Positions 63,658 through 64,000 of a DNA stretch of 64,000 bases are shown piece after piece (position 1 is the first letter of the stretch; the number at the start of each line of letters is the position of its first letter). Origin of the DNA: an uncultured Flavobacterium sp. GTDB lineage: Bacteria > Bacteroidota > Bacteroidia > Flavobacteriales > Flavobacteriaceae. The stretch covers positions 620,001 to 684,000 of the forward strand of contig NZ_OX638201.1 in assembly GCF_951805225.1 (NCBI RefSeq), written 5' to 3'. The position numbers and the translations under genes are program-made. The notes under the pieces are model-generated. The model was given only the letters and a program-made list of their open reading frames with translations. It made no database searches and had not been told where the DNA came from.

Positions 63658-64000
63658 TTATATTAATGTAGTTTTAATTTCGATTGAATGTGTAAGCGTT
63701 TTATGAATTGGGCAGCTATTGGCAATGGTTTCTAATCGTTGTCTTTGTGTTTCGTCGACTTCACCAATTACTTCGATTTTTCGGGTGAATACAGACACAC
63801 TTCGTTCAGAATCTCTTTCAAAATCAATTTTTACATTTATTTCTGATACGTCCCATTGTTTACGATTTATGTACATTCTTAACGTAATTACGGTGCACGA
63901 AGCCAATGATGCTGCCAAAAGTTCGGTTGGATTTAATCCTAGATTTTTACCTCCTAATTCCTGAGGTTCATCGGAGATCAAAACATTTTCGCTTGCTGAT
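63658..64000 (-). CDS. OsmC-family peroxidase-like protein, N-terminus cut by window edge
   Basis: The reading frame remains open to the right window edge, so the start is outside; the visible part is about 114 residues beginning SASENVLISDEPQELGGKN. The two OsmC/Ohr cysteines are in 'LLAASLASCTVITLRMY' and 'TIANSCPIHKTLTH'. These proteins reduce organic hydroperoxides in the cytoplasm through the cysteine pair. The GNAT gene follows after six bases. An apparent start at 63981 is a TTG within the domain and is not the true start. Confidence 0.88.
   Translation of the reverse strand, partial: SASENVLISDEPQELGGKNLGLNPTELLAASLASCTVITLRMYINRKQWDVSEINVKIDFERDSERSVSVFTRKIEVIGEVDETQRQRLETIANSCPIHKTLTHSIEIKTTLI

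Noticed and set aside
1..64000. tRNA or rRNA genes, prophage or IS elements
   Set aside because: I looked through the gene-free gaps for tRNA-like cloverleaf text and for transposase or integrase frames and found none that I could support by eye.

Overview
The window is AT-rich chromosomal DNA from a member of the Bacteroidota, most likely Flavobacterium or a close relative. Support comes from the SusC/SusD pair, several Bacteroidota-restricted families (BT_3928-type DoxX protein, DUF1599, DUF6934, PASTA protein next to ddl and rluD), promoter-like TAnnTTTG (-7) elements ahead of many genes, and typical 'AQ'-ending signal peptides and short lipoprotein signals. No rRNA, tRNA, CRISPR array, prophage or IS transposase is visible.

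Layout. 1-5 kb: partial PhnA-like gene, a zeta-toxin-like kinase with an overlapping 48-residue ORF, coaD, ddl, and a divergent PASTA-protein/rluD pair. 5-13.5 kb: mostly minus-strand enzymes (lipoprotein, ModF-like ATPase, sulfurtransferase, ThuA, DUF1398, alpha/beta hydrolase, MscS channel, thioesterase). 13.9-17.8 kb: a carboxymuconolactone-decarboxylase/YciI/ECF sigma cassette resembling the ECF42 group, and a CPA1 antiporter. 18-25.5 kb: dnaK with a sigma-54-like promoter, corA, pta-ackA. 25.5-41.8 kb: a polysaccharide utilisation locus (PUL): membrane-bound propeller regulator, SusC, SusD, GH144-type glucanase, esterase-like hydrolase, GH3, glycerophosphodiesterase, GH43-like protein, M28 peptidase. 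I infer that it targets beta-1,2-glucans, possibly substituted ones. 41.9-50 kb: Coq4-like protein, YiiX-like hydrolase, kdsA, an AGMO-like/lysoplasmalogenase pair, clpS, prmA. 50-64 kb: two unknown exported proteins, tpiA, a TlpA-like protein, a self-contained DUF6934 cassette, BT_3928 protein, DUF1599, folP, rlmH, a secreted adenosine deaminase, a GNAT protein and an OsmC protein cut by the window end.

The most striking non-coding feature is a set of dispersed palindromic repeats filling many intergenic gaps. Two stand out: an approximately 82-nt hairpin element in five copies whose central stem changes sequence while keeping pairing, and a 32-bp array of exactly four 8-nt units (TNCTRAGN) in four copies. 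Several copies abut or supply the stop codon of the neighbouring gene.

The main candidates for undescribed biology are the DUF6934 plus 50-residue cassette, the zeta-like plus 48-residue pair, the hairpin repeat family, the ether-lipid gene pair and the PUL. All functional statements come from reading the sequence and from family knowledge; no database search was run.
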